A stretch of 62,188 bases of DNA from Meiothermus granaticius NBRC 107808. Its GTDB lineage: Bacteria > Deinococcota > Deinococci > Deinococcales > Thermaceae. The first letter of the stretch is position 1. Every line of letters starts with the position of its first letter. Shown one piece after another: positions 10,273 to 19,120 of the stretch. The stretch lies in NCBI RefSeq assembly GCF_003574355.1, contig NZ_QWLB01000021.1, forward strand, positions 1 to 62,188, written 5' to 3'. Below the pieces are notes generated by a model. It saw only the letters and a list, made by a program, of their open reading frames with translations, did no database searches and had not been told where the DNA came from. Both the position numbers and the translations under genes were made by a program.

Positions 10273-12741
10273 TCACAGCACCCGAGTGAGGGCTTTTTCC
10301 ATGGCCTGCTCCGGGCTCATGGGCAAGCCCACATAGTAGCCCTGGGCAAAGTTACACCCATGCCTGGCCAACCAGTCCAGTTGCAGGCGATTCTCCACCC
10401 CCTCGGCCAGGGTCTTGAGGCCAAACGCCTCGGCCAAGCCCAGCACAGCCTCCAGAATCTCCTCCGAGACCTTCCCCTCGCCGATGTCTTGCACGAAGCT
10501 CTTGTCAATCTTGATGAGGTCTACCGGGACTTGCTTGAGGTGGGAGAGCGAGGAGTACCCCATCCCGAAATCGTCCAGCGCCACCCGCACCCCCAGCCCG
10601 CGCAGGGCCACCAGCCCCCCCAGCCAGCGTTGGCGCTCGGGCAGGAGGGCCGACTCGGTGATCTCGAGCCATAGCCTTCCGGGCTGCATCCCCTCATCCA
10701 CCAAGGCCCGCACCACCTCCCGCACCCAGCTGGGGTGGGCCAGGGTGGCCGCGGAGAAGTTGATGGTCAGCTCTCCCCCCAGGCTCTTGTGGTCCCGCAC
10801 GGCCTGGCGCAGCACCGCCAAATCGAGCTCGCCGATCAGCCCCGCCTCTTCTGCCAAGGGCACAAACTCCGCAGGGCGCAGCAGGCCGCGGGTGGGATGG
10901 GCCCAGCGCACCAGGGCCTCCCACTTGGCGATGAACTTGTTCTCGATATCTAAGATTGGCTGGTACTGGAGCAAGAACTGCCCCTCGCGGATGGTGGTGC
11001 GCAACTCCTGCACGAGCTGCAAGCGCTCGAGGGAGTTGCGGTCTTGCTCCGGGTCGTAGATCGCCACCCCGGCGCGGCCCTGTTTGGCCTGGTACATGGC
11101 CACGTCAGCGGCCCGGGCCAGTTCATCCAGGGTACCGCCGTGCTCCGGATACAGGGCCACCCCCAGGCTGCCCAGAATGTGCAGGGAGTGGTCCCCCACC
11201 ACAAACGGCGCTGCAAAAACCCCCAAAATGCGCCGGGCCGTGGCCTGAGCGCTGGCCCGGTCGGCGGTGGCCAGCAGAACGGCGAACTCGTCCCCCCCCA
11301 GCCGGGCCAGGATATCCCCCTGGCGCAGCTCGAGCTTGATCCGGGCCGCCACCTGGCGCAACAGCTCATCCCCGGCCCCGTGCCCCAGGGTGTCGTTGAC
11401 CATCTTGAAGTTGTCTAGGTCTAGGTAGATCAGGGCGGGGGTCTCACGCTTGCGCCGGTCGGTCACCAGGAGCCGCTCGGCCTCCTCCCACAGCTTGCGG
11501 CGGTTGGGCAGCTCGGTCAGGGGGTCGTGGTAAGCCAGAAACTCGATGCGGGCTTGCTGGCGCTTGCGCTCGAGCACATCCCGCACCACCACCATGATCT
11601 GGTTCTCCCCCCCTACGGTAAACCGCGTGCCCCGGGCCTCCACCTCGAGGGGCTCCCCGCTTCTGAGCAGCACCGTCATCTCTTCAAAGCAGTCCGGCTC
11701 CCCAGACAGGATGCGCTGTACCCGCTCGGCCACCCGGGGCAGCGAGTCGGGGTGAACCAGGCGGGCCAGGGGCTGCCCCACGATCTCCTTGGGGCTCTCG
11801 TACCCCAGCGCGGCCACGCCAACCCCATTGAAGTACAGCAGCGTGGCCCCATCGGTGACCCCAATGGGGTGGGGCATGGCCTCGAGCAAGGTGTGGTATA
11901 GGCGCTCCTGATCTTGCAGATCGCGGTAGATCTGGGCCCGATCCAGCGAGAGGTTGAGCTGGGCCGCCACCCCTTCCATGAGCTCGGCGTCCCGCTGGTC
12001 CAAGGCCGGCCCGGCCACCACCAAAACCCCCCGCACCCGGCCCTTGGCCAGCAGCGGCACCACCAGGCGGGCGGTCTCCCCGTCGCGCTCGAGGATGGTC
12101 TGGGCCAGCCGCGTAGCCCGGGCCACGCTCCCCGCCTCCAGCGAAAGGGCCTCCTCCGAGCCCAGGCTGCCCTCCACCGCAACCCGCTCCACCGGTCCCT
12201 CCTCCTGCGTGGCCAGGTAGGTGGCCGCCGCCCGGAAGCGCGGGTATGCGCCCAGCACCCGGACTACCTGGGTCATCAGGGCCTGAGGCTCCAGGCCTTC
12301 GGCGACCTCCCGCACCTGGGAAAGCAGGCCCAGCTCGAGGGCATGCCGCCCAGCCCGGGCCTGGCTGCCGGCCAGGGCCCGCTCGGCCTGGGCCCGCCGA
12401 TCGGATTGCAGCCGAAACAACCCCACCGCGACACAGGCGATCAGCCCCGACCCCGCCGTAAGCCCCAGGGTTTCCAGGGTCTCCAGGCTCCACTCCATCT
12501 TGCTCAGCCAGAGCAAAAGGGCCTGCATCCCCAGGTTGAGCAGCCCAATCACCACCGCCCCCACCAGGCCCAGGCCCCAGCTCAGCAGCAGCAACCCCGG
12601 CAGGGGCAGGAGGAGCAACAGCGCCCCCACCCGCGGGTACAGCTCGAGGAACAACAGGGCATACCCCACCAGGGCCACCAATCCCCCCAGCAGCTCGAGC
12701 CACCGGGTTTGCAATCCACGAACCCACCGTCCAGTGTTCAA
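10273..12741 (-). CDS. Membrane-anchored GAF-PAS-GGDEF-EAL cyclic-di-GMP protein
   Basis: An 822-aa signalling protein. About 110 N-terminal residues form four hydrophobic segments, followed by a GAF-like domain (roughly 130-270), a PAS domain (about 275-395), GGDEF (about 400-565) and EAL (about 575-815). Both catalytic cores look complete: LARLGGDEFAVL for the cyclase; KWEALVRW, LEITES, ALDDFGMGYSS and LAEGVEN for the phosphodiesterase. It could make, break or do both to c-di-GMP, switched by a small molecule or redox signal through GAF/PAS. The start is uncertain: TTG 12741 has a poor ribosome site. Confidence 0.9.
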   Translation of the reverse strand: MNTGRWVRGLQTRWLELLGGLVALVGYALLFLELYPRVGALLLLLPLPGLLLLSWGLGLVGAVVIGLLNLGMQALLLWLSKMEWSLETLETLGLTAGSGLIACVAVGLFRLQSDRRAQAERALAGSQARAGRHALELGLLSQVREVAEGLEPQALMTQVVRVLGAYPRFRAAATYLATQEEGPVERVAVEGSLGSEEALSLEAGSVARATRLAQTILERDGETARLVVPLLAKGRVRGVLVVAGPALDQRDAELMEGVAAQLNLSLDRAQIYRDLQDQERLYHTLLEAMPHPIGVTDGATLLYFNGVGVAALGYESPKEIVGQPLARLVHPDSLPRVAERVQRILSGEPDCFEEMTVLLRSGEPLEVEARGTRFTVGGENQIMVVVRDVLERKRQQARIEFLAYHDPLTELPNRRKLWEEAERLLVTDRRKRETPALIYLDLDNFKMVNDTLGHGAGDELLRQVAARIKLELRQGDILARLGGDEFAVLLATADRASAQATARRILGVFAAPFVVGDHSLHILGSLGVALYPEHGGTLDELARAADVAMYQAKQGRAGVAIYDPEQDRNSLERLQLVQELRTTIREGQFLLQYQPILDIENKFIAKWEALVRWAHPTRGLLRPAEFVPLAEEAGLIGELDLAVLRQAVRDHKSLGGELTINFSAATLAHPSWVREVVRALVDEGMQPGRLWLEITESALLPERQRWLGGLVALRGLGVRVALDDFGMGYSSLSHLKQVPVDLIKIDKSFVQDIGEGKVSEEILEAVLGLAEAFGLKTLAEGVENRLQLDWLARHGCNFAQGYYVGLPMSPEQAMEKALTRVL

Positions 12742-12858
12742 TGCTCAACCCCACATTTCGCCGAGGAACCCCAGTACGACACCCAAAGTGTACCGCAAAG
12801 CCCACCGCCTGCGGCCCCCATTTGCGTTACGTCCGGGTTTGCCGGGCCAAAACAGAAA

Positions 12859-12879
12859 ACCCCCGCACGGGGCGGGGGT
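12859..12879 (-). terminator. Rho-independent terminator of the 12897-15146 lipoprotein gene
   Basis: Eight-base-pair GC-rich stem (12859-12866 with 12872-12879, loop of five). On the minus strand it is followed by TTTTCTGTTTT, 18 bases past the stop codon. Confidence 0.75.
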
Positions 12880-12896
12880 CTCGAGCGCGGCTGGGT

Positions 12897-15146
12897 TTAG
12901 GGCAAAGCCTTGGTGGCGATCGCGAGGCTGGTGATGCCCACCCGCTGATCCGCCGGGTAGGACGCTGGGATCGCCAGGGTGCGGCCCGCGGTGAGGGTGG
13001 TGCCAGGGATCAGCTCCTGCACCGTGCTCGAAGCGCCGTTATCGGTGCCCACCCACAGGTGGCCCTGCTTGTCCAGGAGCAGGCCCGCCGCCTTGGTGAG
13101 GCCGGTGGTGAAGGGCGTGCCTGTGGTGATGAGGCCACTTGTGGCGTTGGCCCCACCGGAGAAGGGAATCTCGAACACCGAGCCCGCGGTGTAGTCGGTG
13201 GCCCAGAGGGAGTTGCGGTTGGGGTCAAAGGCCAGGCTGAAGATGTCGGCTCCAGGGGGCAGGGTCAGCACGAGGTCGGGGGTGACCGTCTCCGGGGCGT
13301 TGTCTGATGCCCGGGGATCGTTGCCATCCCCGACCCCGGTGCCCTGATACTTACAGGTTAGGGCCGAGGCGGGAATGCGGGAGATCTTGGTGGCGGAGGC
13401 CACCCACAGGTTCCCCGCGGCATCGAAGGCCAGGGCCCGGGCATCATCCAGAACCCCACCGGCGGCAGTGTAGTACCGCTGGTAGACCTGGAGCTGGGTG
13501 GGGTTGGGGTTAGGAGGGGTGGTCAGCTGAGCGTTCTTGGCCTGGGTGAGGGCGGCTTGGGAGTAGCACAGCAACCCGCCGGGCTGCTCCGCACCCGGTG
13601 CGGTGGAGCCGCGGGCCGTCACCCACAGGTCCCCCCCGCTGGTGAAGGCCAGGTCGGAGATCGTGGCCGGCTGCCCCGAGTACGAGGTCACGATGGTGAA
13701 GCTGCCGTTACCGGTAGGGGCAAAGCCGCTGCCATCGGTGATCCCGGTGTAGCTGGCCGGCGTATACACCTCGATGGCGTCGCAAGAAGCACCACCGAGG
13801 CAGGGCGCGGAGGAGCTGATGCGCTGGCGGGCAATGTAGAAGTAGTTGGCCGGGTCCAAGGCCACCCGAACGATGGCCGGGGTGGTGCCGGGGGCATCGG
13901 GGGTGAAGGCCGGGTCAGCCACGAAGGAGGGGGTGGGGGTCTCGAGGCTACTCCCCAGGGCCGCCAGGATGTTTTCGTCCCCGGCCAGCTTCCCATTCCC
14001 CGCCGCAAACAGCCAACCTTCGCTCTGCAGGGTCACCGGCACGCTGGGGGTATCGTTGCCGATCGGCGCAGGCACTCCCCCCGCGGAGGCATAGGTGTCG
14101 ATCGCAGTCAGGACCTGGGCGCTCACGGTGTAGTCCACCCCAGGCAAGCCGCTCAGGGTCAGGCTGCCGGTGCCGTTGGCGGTTGCGGTGGCGGTCTGGG
14201 TCACCGGGGTTCCGCTGCTAGGGGTGGCGGTCACCACCAGCTTGGCCCCAGCCTTGAAGGCTCCGGTCACGGTGACGGTCAAGGAGCGGGTTCCAGCCAC
14301 GTAGGTAAGGGCCGCGGTGGTGCTATCCCCGTCATTGGCCAGCGTCGCGGTCGCGTTGGCCGCGGTATAGTTCACCGATCCCAGCGCGACCGCCGCCCCG
14401 CTCACGGTATAGGTGCCGGTGGGCACATCGTTAAAGGTCACCGGGCCGTTCGTGCTGACCGGCTGGGAAGCGGTGTAGCTGCCGCCCGCGGTCTGGGTCA
14501 GGGTGATCTGAGTCTGGGGCGAGCTGGGGGGCAACCCACTGACGTTGACGGTGATGGTGCCCAAGCCCTGGGTATAGGCCACGCTACCGCTGGCCTCCTG
14601 CCCCGCGATCACCGTGACGGTTCCGCCACCGGAGACGGCCTTCTTATACCCCGGTACATCCGGTGCGGTGATGGTGTAGTCACCTGGGGCCAGGTTGGTC
14701 AGGGTTTGGGGGGAGGTGGTGATGGACTGGCTGAACCCACCCGGCCCGCTCACCGTAACGCCGGGATTGCTCACCCCGGTCGGCAGGCTCAGGGTGATGG
14801 TCAGCTTGCCGGTAGTGGCCGCATAGGTCACGGTTGAGGCGACGGTTTTGCTCGACTGCACCACAACCGTGGCCGGTGAGGCGGTGCCTCCATAGGTGTA
14901 GCCGTTGCTCTGTACGTTGGCGGCGGTAATGGTGTAGGTGCCGGGTTTGAGGCTCAAGTTCGCGCTGGCGTTGGCGGAGGAGTTGCCGCTGGGCCCAGAG
15001 ACGGTGATGTTGGGAGTTACACCGCTGGGAGCGCTGACGGTGAGGGCCAGGGTGCCGTTGGCCGGGCCCGAGGGGGTACAGGCCGCCAACAGCAGCAACA
15101 ACGAGGCCGAAGCTGCTAAAAGCCAGGAAGTTCGTTTCGGATTCAT
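12897..15146 (-). CDS. Large lipoprotein with Ig/PEGA-like repeats and a C-terminal NHL/SMP-type beta-propeller
   Basis: A 749-aa secreted lipoprotein. The signal peptide ends in lipobox LAAC (Cys23). Residues ~30-365 are Thr/Gly/Val-rich tandem beta modules recurring about every 70-90 residues with the theme PGTYTITAA / GDYTITAPD / TGTYTVSGA followed by xVxYxA, like PEGA or carboxypeptidase-regulatory folds. Residues ~370-749 hold propeller blades with recurring LAFDxxGNLWVA (for example ALAFDAAGNLWVAS, LAFDPNRNSLWATD, LLLDKQGHLWVGT). A Shine-Dalgarno TGGAGG precedes ATG 15146. The likely role is a surface-exposed binding or adhesion protein; no catalytic motif is evident. Confidence 0.85.
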   Translation of the reverse strand: MNPKRTSWLLAASASLLLLLAACTPSGPANGTLALTVSAPSGVTPNITVSGPSGNSSANASANLSLKPGTYTITAANVQSNGYTYGGTASPATVVVQSSKTVASTVTYAATTGKLTITLSLPTGVSNPGVTVSGPGGFSQSITTSPQTLTNLAPGDYTITAPDVPGYKKAVSGGGTVTVIAGQEASGSVAYTQGLGTITVNVSGLPPSSPQTQITLTQTAGGSYTASQPVSTNGPVTFNDVPTGTYTVSGAAVALGSVNYTAANATATLANDGDSTTAALTYVAGTRSLTVTVTGAFKAGAKLVVTATPSSGTPVTQTATATANGTGSLTLSGLPGVDYTVSAQVLTAIDTYASAGGVPAPIGNDTPSVPVTLQSEGWLFAAGNGKLAGDENILAALGSSLETPTPSFVADPAFTPDAPGTTPAIVRVALDPANYFYIARQRISSSAPCLGGASCDAIEVYTPASYTGITDGSGFAPTGNGSFTIVTSYSGQPATISDLAFTSGGDLWVTARGSTAPGAEQPGGLLCYSQAALTQAKNAQLTTPPNPNPTQLQVYQRYYTAAGGVLDDARALAFDAAGNLWVASATKISRIPASALTCKYQGTGVGDGNDPRASDNAPETVTPDLVLTLPPGADIFSLAFDPNRNSLWATDYTAGSVFEIPFSGGANATSGLITTGTPFTTGLTKAAGLLLDKQGHLWVGTDNGASSTVQELIPGTTLTAGRTLAIPASYPADQRVGITSLAIATKALP

Positions 15147-15405
15147 CTGTGGTTGCCTCCAGGATCAAGCGTAGGGGCTGCGGCGTAATCTGCCCGTTAT
15201 AGGGTTTCAAGCGATGCGGGCCGCCAAGATGCGCACCGCGTAACCTCGTGCTAAGGGGGGGCTCGAGAGGTCATCAAGTCTTAACGACTAATGTAACGTA
15301 GATTAGAGCGATTAGACCCAACTTATGCCCGTCCGGGCTCGCCCAGCCAGAACACGGGGGCATTTTCGGGCTTGAGCTCCCCCGACGGGCCAGAGAGAGA
15401 AAGAC
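15147..15405. other. Long non-coding gap upstream of the lipoprotein gene
   Basis: About 260 bases with no credible gene on either strand. It holds the leader and presumably the promoter of the lipoprotein gene (minus strand). Two direct copies of ATTAGA (15302-15307 and 15311-15316), one helical turn apart, and a distant GCCCGTC/GACGGGC pair (15327-15333, 15384-15390) are visible; neither could be assigned. Confidence 0.5.
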
Positions 15406-15427
15406 CCTCCCGCACCCCTGCGGGAGG
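15406..15427 (-). terminator. Probable terminator after the small membrane protein gene
   Basis: Nine-base-pair stem (15406-15414 with 15419-15427, loop CCCC). An outer AGACCCT/AGGGTCT pairing (15402-15408, 15439-15445) could extend it. On the minus strand it is followed by the pyrimidine run TCTTTCTCTCTC rather than pure T. Confidence 0.5.
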
Positions 15428-15444
15428 CCCTGCCCCAAAGGGTC

Positions 15445-15663
15445 TCAGAAGTGAAAGGTGGCCTGCCCCACCCGCCCCAGCAGCAGCATGACCAGGATGG
15501 TCGCAGCGGTAAGGATGATGAGCAACAGGGCAAAACCGATGAAGCGCAGATCGGCGCCTTCCCCCTCATACTCCACGCTGCGCGGACGCAGGGCCAGGTA
15601 CAACAAGGTCGTGACCAAAACGACCCCGATGGTGAACAAAATAGCCAGTGTCCAACCCAACAC
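15445..15663 (-). CDS. Small membrane protein of unknown function
   Basis: 72 aa with two hydrophobic helices (about residues 2-27 and 43-63) joined by a charged loop RPRSVEYEGEGADLR, and a short His/Phe tail. Not recognised as any family. GTG 15663 has a good Shine-Dalgarno (GGGAGG) upstream. It lies 15 bp downstream of the 203-aa gene on the same strand, so the two may form an operon. Confidence 0.6.
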   Translation of the reverse strand: MLGWTLAILFTIGVVLVTTLLYLALRPRSVEYEGEGADLRFIGFALLLIILTAATILVMLLLGRVGQATFHF

Positions 15664-15678
15664 GATGTTCCTCCCGTT

Positions 15679-16290
15679 CTAAACCGTGATTCTCCAGGAC
15701 GCCAGGAGCGCCTGCAAGCTCTCCTCTAAGCCTATCAGACCCAAGCCATAGGTAGGTATACCCTGCTCCCAGCCCACCGCCCCCACCCGAAACCGGCTCT
15801 GGGGCGCCGGGGCCTGGGCTAGGAGCCCAGGCATGGGCTCGGGGGCCTTCCATGGGGCGTAGGCCAGGGTCTCGAGGTACGCGAAATCAGGCCGGGGGCG
15901 AACCTCGAGCCGCTCCGCCTCCTTCGGGTTGTCCCAGGGCACCCAGGCCTCCCCCACCTGCTTTCCACCGGGGTAACCCCAGACTACCCCCTCCCCTTCC
16001 CCCACGATCAGGGCGTACCGGGGGCTGGCCCAGTGCAGGGCCCGGGCAAAAGGCCCCGCATACCCCGGCGAGGCGTCCAGCCCCAGCACCAGACGACCCT
16101 TGAAGGCCTTGGGCAGGGCGGTCAACAGGGCCGGGGCCTCAGCGCGGGCGGCCCACAGCAACACCGTCTCCCCCCCCATGCCCCCTTCGAGGTGGGCATA
16201 AAAGGTGCCGTACTCATCCACAAAGGTGCGGGTGTACTGGCTGAGCCGCTGCTCCAGCCAGCCGGGTTCGGAAAGAACGCCGAGGCTCAT
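15679..16290 (-). CDS. Conserved-looking soluble protein of unknown function
   Basis: 203 aa, no signal peptide or membrane segment. The alternation of hydrophobic strands and Gly/Pro turns suggests a compact alpha/beta fold, with a Trp-rich centre (RALHWASP, VVWGYPGG, EAWVPWDN). Not recognised. A TATGCT box seven bases before ATG 16290 argues that it is transcribed as a leaderless message. It heads a two-gene unit with the small membrane protein. Confidence 0.65.
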   Translation of the reverse strand: MSLGVLSEPGWLEQRLSQYTRTFVDEYGTFYAHLEGGMGGETVLLWAARAEAPALLTALPKAFKGRLVLGLDASPGYAGPFARALHWASPRYALIVGEGEGVVWGYPGGKQVGEAWVPWDNPKEAERLEVRPRPDFAYLETLAYAPWKAPEPMPGLLAQAPAPQSRFRVGAVGWEQGIPTYGLGLIGLEESLQALLASWRITV

Positions 16291-16303
16291 GGGCTAAAGC
16301 ATA
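16291..16303 (-). promoter_or_regulatory. Candidate leaderless promoter of the 203-aa gene
   Basis: Minus-strand TATGCT at 16298-16303, seven bases before ATG 16290. Confidence 0.4.
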
Positions 16304-16362
16304 CCCCGCCCAACGGGGGGACAAATGCCGCGCTCCGACCTTTGGCTCGAGCGGCTTTCCGG

Positions 16363-16377
16363 TATCATTTGGATGTT
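16363..16377 (+). promoter_or_regulatory. Candidate promoter of the metallophosphoesterase gene
   Basis: TATCAT at 16363-16368, nine bases before GTG 16378. Confidence 0.35.
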
Positions 16378-17181
16378 GTGCGTTACCTAATCGTTTCCGA
16401 CCTTCACGGCAACTGGCCGGCCCTCGAGGCCATCCTCAACGAGGCCAGAGGGTACGACCAAGTGCTGTTCCTGGGCGATGCCGTAGGGTACTATCCCGAT
16501 GCCGACCGGGTGGTGAGCTGGCTCCGATCGGTGGATGCCAAAGGGGTCATGGGCAACCACGATGTCTGGCTGCTCGACATCGGCAGCATGAAGGTGGATG
16601 GCCCGGTGCTGGAAATCCTGGCCTGGCAGGCCCAGCGCCTGTCCCCAGAAAACCGCGAATACCTCTCCAAGCTGCCCTGGACCCATGAGGTCGAAGGGGC
16701 CTTGATGGTCCACGGCAGCCCGCTGGACCCTCTGGCCTACCTCGAGGAGATCGAGCAGGCCCGCGAGGTGTTCAACCGCACCCACCACCGCTGGACCTTT
16801 CACGGCCACACCCACCTGGCAGGGGCTTACTTGAGCCTGGAAGCGGCTCCGATCCGTCCCCACGAGGCTTCGGAGGACTCCCCCCCAGCCCCCCGGGGCT
16901 ATGCCGGGGACGCTGGGCCGCGCAGCAAATGGGTGCGGTATCAGCGCTACGCCGGCGGCGGCGAGCTGATCCTGGCCCCCAAAGCCCGGGCCATCATCAA
17001 TCCCGGCAGCACCGGCCAGCCGCGAGACGGCGTGCCGGGGGCCGCGTATGCCATCTGGGACAGCCAGGAGGACAGCGTGGAGTTCTTTCGGGTGAAGTAC
17101 AACCTCGAGCAGGTGCTCACCCGGCTGCACCATGAGAACTTCCCCATGTGGCTTTACGAGCGGCTGGTGCTGGGGAAATAG
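16378..17181 (+). CDS. Calcineurin-like metallophosphoesterase
   Basis: 267 aa. The full set of dinuclear-metal motifs of this superfamily is present in order: SDLHGN, LGDAVGY, GNHD, MVHGSP and FHGHTH, then NPGSTGQPRDG. Members hydrolyse phosphodiesters or phosphoprotein/nucleotide phosphates in the cytoplasm; the YfcE/diadenosine-polyphosphatase-like branch is the nearest match by eye. A Pro/Ala-rich insertion of about 35 residues follows the GHTH strand. The frame is open far upstream, but GTG 16378 gives the canonical VRYLIVSDLHGN start. Confidence 0.85.
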   Translation: MRYLIVSDLHGNWPALEAILNEARGYDQVLFLGDAVGYYPDADRVVSWLRSVDAKGVMGNHDVWLLDIGSMKVDGPVLEILAWQAQRLSPENREYLSKLPWTHEVEGALMVHGSPLDPLAYLEEIEQAREVFNRTHHRWTFHGHTHLAGAYLSLEAAPIRPHEASEDSPPAPRGYAGDAGPRSKWVRYQRYAGGGELILAPKARAIINPGSTGQPRDGVPGAAYAIWDSQEDSVEFFRVKYNLEQVLTRLHHENFPMWLYERLVLGK

Positions 17182-17200
17182 CCCTTGGGCCGCCCTATCC

Positions 17201-18088
17201 ATGACCATCCTCGGCCACCAACGCATCCTCGAGCTGCTCCCCCGGCTGAACGCCCAGACCTTGCTGTTTACCGGGCCGGAGGGGGTGGGGCGCAGGGCGG
17301 TCGCCCAATGGTTTGCCCGTGGGCTGAACTGTTCGCAGGGGTTTCCCCCTTGTGGGCACTGCGAGGCCTGCCGCCAAACCCCGCCCGCCGATTATCGGGA
17401 GATCGCCCCCGACCTCGAGACCAAAGGGGGCAAGAGGGCCCGGGCTCCGCAGATCCGCCTCGAGCAGATCGCACCGCGCGAAGGCGAAGAGGGGGAAAAC
17501 CTGCTGGACTGGATCTCCACCTATCCCCGCTACAGGGTTAAGGTGGCCACGATTGACGGGGCCCATCTGCTCAACGAGTCCGCAGCCAACGCCCTGCTGA
17601 AGGTGCTGGAGGAACCCCCGGCCTATACCCGGCTCATCCTGATCGCTCCTGGGCGCGAAACCGTGCTGCCCACGCTGGTCAGCCGCAGCCTCGAGGTGGC
17701 CTTTGCCCCCCTGCCCGAGGCGCTGCTGCGCACCCTGAGCCCCGACCCCGAGGTGCTGGGGTTTGCCGAGGGCTCGGTCGGCAAAGCCCGCTGGGCCCTC
17801 GAGCACCCTGCGGAGTTTGCCCAGCTAACGGGTCGGGCTGAGGGGGTGCTCGAGGCCCTGCGGACAGGCCCGGCCCCCACCCTGGAGGCCCTCCGGCTGT
17901 TGCTCGAGCTAGAGGGGGGCCTCTCCTACCTGAGCCGGCGTCTGCGCCAGGCCTGGGACCCCGAGTCCCCGCGGTACCGGCAGGCCCTGCAGAGCCTGGC
18001 CGAGGCCCAGGATGCGCTCGAGGGCTATGTCAGCGAGGATCTGGTGCAAACCCTGCTGGCCCTGCGGCTGACCCGACTGAGCCCCTAA
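17201..18088 (+). CDS. holB: DNA polymerase III, delta' subunit
   Basis: 295-aa clamp-loader subunit. It begins MTILGHQRILELLPRL and has a degenerate P-loop (GPEGVGRRA, no catalytic Lys), the small zinc module with four Cys (CSQGFPPCGHCEAC), NALLKVLEEPP and the SRS sensor-1 position where other subunits have SRC. Delta' does not hydrolyse ATP, so the missing Walker Lys is expected. It is followed by ricT, a pairing seen in many bacteria including Bacillus, which supports the call. Confidence 0.9.
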   Translation: MTILGHQRILELLPRLNAQTLLFTGPEGVGRRAVAQWFARGLNCSQGFPPCGHCEACRQTPPADYREIAPDLETKGGKRARAPQIRLEQIAPREGEEGENLLDWISTYPRYRVKVATIDGAHLLNESAANALLKVLEEPPAYTRLILIAPGRETVLPTLVSRSLEVAFAPLPEALLRTLSPDPEVLGFAEGSVGKARWALEHPAEFAQLTGRAEGVLEALRTGPAPTLEALRLLLELEGGLSYLSRRLRQAWDPESPRYRQALQSLAEAQDALEGYVSEDLVQTLLALRLTRLSP

Positions 18089-18181
18089 GCTCGATTCCTC
18101 GGCCCACTTGGGTTAGGCTATAAAGGGCTACGGTTCAGGAGATCACGTCCACCACAGGGTGGGATGGCAATAGGAGGAATC

Positions 18182-18961
18182 ATGGATTGCGTCGGCGTGA
18201 AGTTCACGCACGGACCCAAAATATACGACTACAGCTTTACCGGCGAGGCCCCCCCTCCCGAAAGCTGGGTGGTGGTGCGGAGCAGCCGAGGGCTGGAAAT
18301 GGCCAAGGTGCGCACCACCCCGCGCTTGGCCCGGGCCTCGGGCGAGGTGGTGCGGATGGCCACCCCCGAAGACTTCAGCGCCCAGGCCCGGCTCAAGGCC
18401 AAGGCCCAGGAGGTGCAGTGGTGGCTCAAGGCCCGGCTGCGCCGCGAGGGGGTGCGGGCCAAGGTGTTGGGCTGCGAGTTCACCCTCGAGGGCTCTCATA
18501 TCGCGGTGCACTACTCCGCTGAGGAGCGCATTGACCTGCGCCGCTGGGTGGGTGAGATCAACCGGCTGGCCGGGGCCCGGGTGGAATTTGTGGCCCTTGG
18601 CCCCCGCGACAACACCGCCTACCTGGGGGTCTTGGGGGCTTGTGGCATGGAGGCCTGCTGCTCGAGCTGGCTGCAGGACTTCGCCCAGGTCTCTATCAAG
18701 ATGGCCCGCGATCAGCAACTGCCCCTCTCCCCAGAGAAAATCTCGGGCCCCTGCGGACGATTGCTGTGCTGCTTGCAGTATGAGCACGAGCAGTACCTCG
18801 AGCTGCTGGCCGACCTGCCGCGCAAAAATGCGAAGGTCTGCACCGTAGCCGGGACCTGTGGCAAGGTGGCCAAGCTCAACCCCCTGGCCGGCACCGTGGA
18901 CCTCCTCACCGAGGAGGGCAGCCTGATCACCGCCCATAAAAGCGAGCTGCGGCGGGAGTGA
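18182..18961 (+). CDS. ricT: PSP1-domain protein, RicT/YaaT family
   Basis: 259 aa. The PSP1 domain and Cys clusters (GACGMEACCSSW, GPCGRLLCCL, CTVAGTCG) match YaaT/RicT, which in Bacillus binds iron-sulphur clusters with RicA and RicF and directs RNase Y cleavage and developmental phosphorelay. The start is ATG 18182 with Shine-Dalgarno TAGGAGG. The holB-yaaT neighbourhood of Firmicutes is preserved here. An adaptor role in RNA processing is inferred from the family. Confidence 0.85.
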   Translation: MDCVGVKFTHGPKIYDYSFTGEAPPPESWVVVRSSRGLEMAKVRTTPRLARASGEVVRMATPEDFSAQARLKAKAQEVQWWLKARLRREGVRAKVLGCEFTLEGSHIAVHYSAEERIDLRRWVGEINRLAGARVEFVALGPRDNTAYLGVLGACGMEACCSSWLQDFAQVSIKMARDQQLPLSPEKISGPCGRLLCCLQYEHEQYLELLADLPRKNAKVCTVAGTCGKVAKLNPLAGTVDLLTEEGSLITAHKSELRRE

Positions 18962-18996
18962 GGGGCGGGCGAAACCTTGTAATCTTTCCAGGCATC

Positions 18997-19024
18997 TTTA
19001 CGGCCGCCGCGGTTCTGGTAAGAT
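18997..19024 (+). promoter_or_regulatory. Candidate sigma-A promoter of malE
   Basis: TTTACG (18997-19002), 16-bp spacer, TAAGAT (19019-19024). It gives a leader of about 90 nt containing the 11-bp palindrome AAGACTGTCTT (19085-19095), a possible operator or RNA hairpin. Confidence 0.4.
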
Positions 19025-19120
19025 ACTGCTGACACAGAAGACAGAGGCAAAATTCCCGTTGGGGTCAACGTGGAAACGCTGCCAAAGACTGTCTTCAGGT
19101 CGGTGAGAAACGGAGGAGGT

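Noticed and set aside
12741-14837. Long plus-strand open frames (11914-12900, 12741-13307, 13557-14837) opposite the GGDEF-EAL and lipoprotein genes
   Set aside because: Repetitive Gln/Pro/His or Gly/Arg-rich translations typical of antisense GC-rich DNA; no ribosome sites or motifs.
12897-15146. CRISPR array or tandem DNA repeats in the repetitive lipoprotein gene
   Set aside because: Repetition is at protein level with diverged codons; no regularly spaced identical DNA repeats here or elsewhere in the window.
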